Positions 3,926-5,938 of a stretch of 5,938 bases of DNA are shown in pieces. The position numbers were made by a program, and so were the translations under genes. Under the pieces are notes generated by a model, which saw nothing but the letters and a program-made list of their open reading frames with translations, was not told the DNA's origin and did no database searches. This stretch comes from Christiangramia sp. (GTDB lineage: Bacteria > Bacteroidota > Bacteroidia > Flavobacteriales > Flavobacteriaceae): the NCBI GenBank assembly GCA_024635735.1, contig JAGXII010000043.1:1-5938 (forward strand), given 5' to 3'. Each line of letters begins with the position of its first letter. The first letter of the stretch is position 1.

Positions 3926-5613
3926 AGGCTTTCTCTTATATCCTTAAGCTTAAGCTGAATAGTAGTATTCCCATTCCATGTATTTTCATCCAGACTATAC
4001 ACCGCATCAAACTTTTGATGATTTTTTATAAGCTCCAGTTTTTCGCCCAGATTAAAACCTATTACATCAAAAGCAGGCCCGTCTTCCTGTTTTACCTTAC
4101 ATTTCAGATGTTTATCATCTTCACCAACACATTTTCCGTAACCCGTATCCTTTAGCCCTTTTGATAAAAATACTGGTGACATATTCTCTGGACCAAAGGG
4201 GGCAAATTGCTTCAATATTCTAAAGAATTTTGGAGTAATTTCTTTCAGGTCCATTTCAGCGTCTATAGAAACTTCAGGAGTAAGTAATTTACGGTCGATG
4301 GTTTCAGAAACCACCTCTTCAAACTTCTTTTTGAAATTTGCATATTCCGACTCCAGTAAAGTAAGTCCGGCAGCGTATTTATGTCCGCCAAACTGCTCAA
4401 TATGATCTTTACAGCCTTCCAGGGCTTCATATACATCAAAACCTCTCACAGATCTTGCAGAAGCGGCTAGTTTTTCGCCGCTTTTGGTAAATACAAGTGT
4501 TGGCCTGTACCAGGTTTCAGTTAATCTGGAAGCCACTATTCCAATCACGCCTTTATGCCAGTTTTCGCTATATACTACCGTGGTGAGCCGTTCTTCTTCC
4601 TTAAGCTCAATAATTTGTTTTTTGGCTTCTTCTGTAATTAATTTATCCGCGCTTCTCCTATCGGTATTAAAATCTTCAATTTCTGCAGCATATTTTTCTA
4701 CAATTGTCTCATCTTCTTCGGTTAAAAGATTTACCGCATGTTGCCCGTGCTTCATTCTTCCGGCTGCATTTATACGCGGAGCAACGATGAAAACCACATC
4801 AGTAATAGTCACATTTTTGCGGTCTCCCAGAAGATATCCAATTCCTTTTCTTGGAGCCACATTTATAACGTGCAAACCATGATAGGCAAGAATCCTGTTT
4901 TCACCGGTTATAGGAACAATATCGGCACCAATAGCGGTCGCTACCAGGTCTAAATATGGCAATAGGACCTCATCGGGTTCATTATTGGTTATGGCTAGAG
5001 CCTGAATTAGTTTAAAACCTACACCACAACCACAAAGTTCATCATAGGGATAAGAGCAGTCTTCCCGCTTGGGATCAAGTACCGCAACTGCTTCAGGAAT
5101 TGCGCTTCCCGGCCTGTGGTGATCACAAATAATAAAATCGATTCCTTTTTCTTTTGCGTAGGCAACCTTTTCTATAGCTTTTATTCCGCAGTCCAGAGCG
5201 ATGATCAGGCTTATATCGTTATCTGCAGCGTAATCTATTCCCTTGTAAGAAACGCCATAGCCTTCTTCATAACGATCTGGAATATAAGTGGCGACATTTG
5301 AATACCTGAATTTTAAAAAGGAAGACACCAAGGCAACACTGGTAGTGCCATCTACATCATAATCTCCATAAACCAGGATATTTTCGTCTCCCTCAATCGC
5401 CTTTTGAATACGCTGAACAGCAAGGTCCATATCCTTCATAAGGAAAGGATCGTGAAGGTCTTTAAGTTCTGGCCTAAAAAACTTTTTAGCTTCCTTAAAA
5501 CTCGTAATTCCCCGTTGAACAAGCAGCCTCGCAACCGGCAATTCCACTCCCAGTTCATTGGATAAAGTATTGACTATGGTAGGGTCGGCTTTAGGTTTTA
5601 AGGTCCAGCGCAT
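3922..5613 (-). CDS. recJ: Single-stranded-DNA-specific exonuclease RecJ
   Basis: The 563-aa product is close to the E. coli length (577). DHH-family motifs appear in order: DYDVDGTTS (84-92), the Asp of LDCG (141), DHHRPG (164-169) with LDP (179-181), and LDLVATAIGAD (221-231). These supply the Mn/Mg ligands. RINAAGRM (280-287), the DHHA1 part with GVIGIVASRL (355-364) and SARSVRGFDVYEAL (385-398), and FGGHKYAAGL (408-417) follow; the last ~100 residues with FAPFGPEN form the OB-like domain. RecJ degrades single-stranded DNA 5' to 3' in recombination, base-excision and mismatch repair in the cytoplasm. The ATG at 5613 is followed by the usual RecJ N-terminal helix region. The uracil-DNA-glycosylase-like gene lies 63 bp upstream on the same strand, so co-transcription is possible. 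All key residues look intact. Confidence 0.97.
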   Translation of the reverse strand: MRWTLKPKADPTIVNTLSNELGVELPVARLLVQRGITSFKEAKKFFRPELKDLHDPFLMKDMDLAVQRIQKAIEGDENILVYGDYDVDGTTSVALVSSFLKFRYSNVATYIPDRYEEGYGVSYKGIDYAADNDISLIIALDCGIKAIEKVAYAKEKGIDFIICDHHRPGSAIPEAVAVLDPKREDCSYPYDELCGCGVGFKLIQALAITNNEPDEVLLPYLDLVATAIGADIVPITGENRILAYHGLHVINVAPRKGIGYLLGDRKNVTITDVVFIVAPRINAAGRMKHGQHAVNLLTEEDETIVEKYAAEIEDFNTDRRSADKLITEEAKKQIIELKEEERLTTVVYSENWHKGVIGIVASRLTETWYRPTLVFTKSGEKLAASARSVRGFDVYEALEGCKDHIEQFGGHKYAAGLTLLESEYANFKKKFEEVVSETIDRKLLTPEVSIDAEMDLKEITPKFFRILKQFAPFGPENMSPVFLSKGLKDTGYGKCVGEDDKHLKCKVKQEDGPAFDVIGFNLGEKLELIKNHQKFDAVYSLDENTWNGNTTIQLKLKDIRESL

Positions 5614-5676
5614 GACTATTATAAGGTTTTAAAATTTGATTGAATGTATTAAAAAAAGTCGCAGGAATTTAAACTT

Positions 5677-5938
5677 TCAGTTCAATATCTCCGCTATTTT
5701 ATGTTGAAGTTCGGGAACTACTTTTTCCTCAAACCAGGGGTTCTTCATCCTCCAGAAACGATTAACGGGCGAGGGATGTGGTAAGGTCCAGAATTCAGGT
5801 AAATATTCATGATAATTCTGAACTTTTTCAGTCAGATTTTTTTTTCCGCCTAAATAATAGTTTGAAGCATATGAGCCAATAAGAATCTTAAGTTTCACAA
5901 TTTCCAGTTCTTCCCATATTTTTTCATGCCACATTGGA
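5677..5938 (-). CDS. Uracil-DNA glycosylase family protein, C-terminal part
   Basis: The frame is open to the window edge, so only the last 87 residues are visible; the ATG at 5934 is preceded by an in-frame Pro codon and is probably internal. The visible part has a strand and Gly motif (LKILIGSYASNYYL), then LPHPSPVNRFWRMKNPWF, in which HPSP corresponds to the His-containing DNA-intercalation loop of the UDG superfamily, with Asn two residues on; KNPWFE and VVPELQ are typical of a bacterial UDG-like subgroup. Such proteins excise uracil or related damaged bases from DNA in the cytoplasm. The catalytic first motif lies outside the window, so activity cannot be judged. It ends at TGA 63 bp before recJ on the same strand, a fitting neighbour since RecJ can act downstream of base excision. 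Confidence 0.75.
   Translation of the reverse strand, partial: PMWHEKIWEELEIVKLKILIGSYASNYYLGGKKNLTEKVQNYHEYLPEFWTLPHPSPVNRFWRMKNPWFEEKVVPELQHKIAEILN

Noticed and set aside
3943..3954. 12-bp perfect palindrome CTTAAGCTTAAG near the convergent ends
   Set aside because: It encodes Leu-Lys-Leu-Lys in conserved RecJ C-terminal sequence and has no T-run, so it is explained by codons rather than a terminator or binding site.
4484..4882. 132-codon + strand frame opposite recJ
   Set aside because: Ser/Thr-rich translation typical of an antisense shadow; recJ motifs on the other strand run through the same bases.
5614..5676. TATAAT-like sequence on the - strand just before recJ
   Set aside because: It resembles an E. 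coli -10, not the Bacteroidetes TAnnTTTG box, and lies within about ten bases of the ATG; AT-rich chance is likely.
5655..5677. Possible terminator after the glycosylase-like gene (- strand AAAGT/ACTTT stem then T-run)
   Set aside because: Only five or six AT-rich pairs around a loop of more than ten bases; too weak to annotate.

Overview
The window looks like a chromosomal segment of a marine-type member of the Flavobacteriaceae (Bacteroidetes). Support comes from the protein style (Gramella/Salegentibacter-like QueD, LpxH and RecJ), AT-rich codon use, near absence of Shine-Dalgarno sites before start codons, several boxes matching the Bacteroidetes -7 promoter consensus TAnnTTTG, and intergenic palindromes of types I recall from that phylum. 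The genus is inference; no search was run.

Left block (1-1580, + strand): the C-terminal end of a MATE/DinF-type efflux transporter, then a crotonase-fold enoyl-CoA hydratase, then two tiny single-span membrane proteins (60 and 36 aa) packed stop-to-start. A convergent 2-oxoglutarate/Fe(II) oxygenase of prolyl-hydroxylase type follows on the - strand (1581-2237), its stop codon touching the stop of the 36-aa gene. A compact divergent promoter region (2238-2336) separates the oxygenase from queD.

Middle: queD (6-carboxytetrahydropterin synthase, 2337-2789, + strand) is followed by the only long non-coding stretch (2790-3166, 377 bp). It is not empty: it holds a branched quasi-palindrome right behind the queD stop, a short element with inverted ends inside an 11-bp direct repeat, two patches of CAGT-type near-heptamer repeats, a tandem ATTCGTG octamer, and a REP-like hairpin directly in front of lpxH. 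Two of the hairpins have opposed GA dinucleotides in the stem.

Right block: lpxH (lipid A synthesis, 3167-3925, + strand) converges on recJ (single-strand exonuclease, 3922-5613, - strand) and their stop codons overlap in one TTAA. Upstream of recJ, on the same strand, lies the C-terminal part of a uracil-DNA-glycosylase-like protein running off the window, so recJ may sit in a DNA-repair neighbourhood.

Most genes are housekeeping and I see no convincing new multi-gene system. The points most worth a second look are the repeat cluster at 2790-3166, the two uncharacterised small membrane proteins, an Asp-to-Glu change at the QueD catalytic pair, a hydratase lacking one of the two classical catalytic glutamates, and a perfect but apparently orphan Shine-Dalgarno sequence at 439-446.
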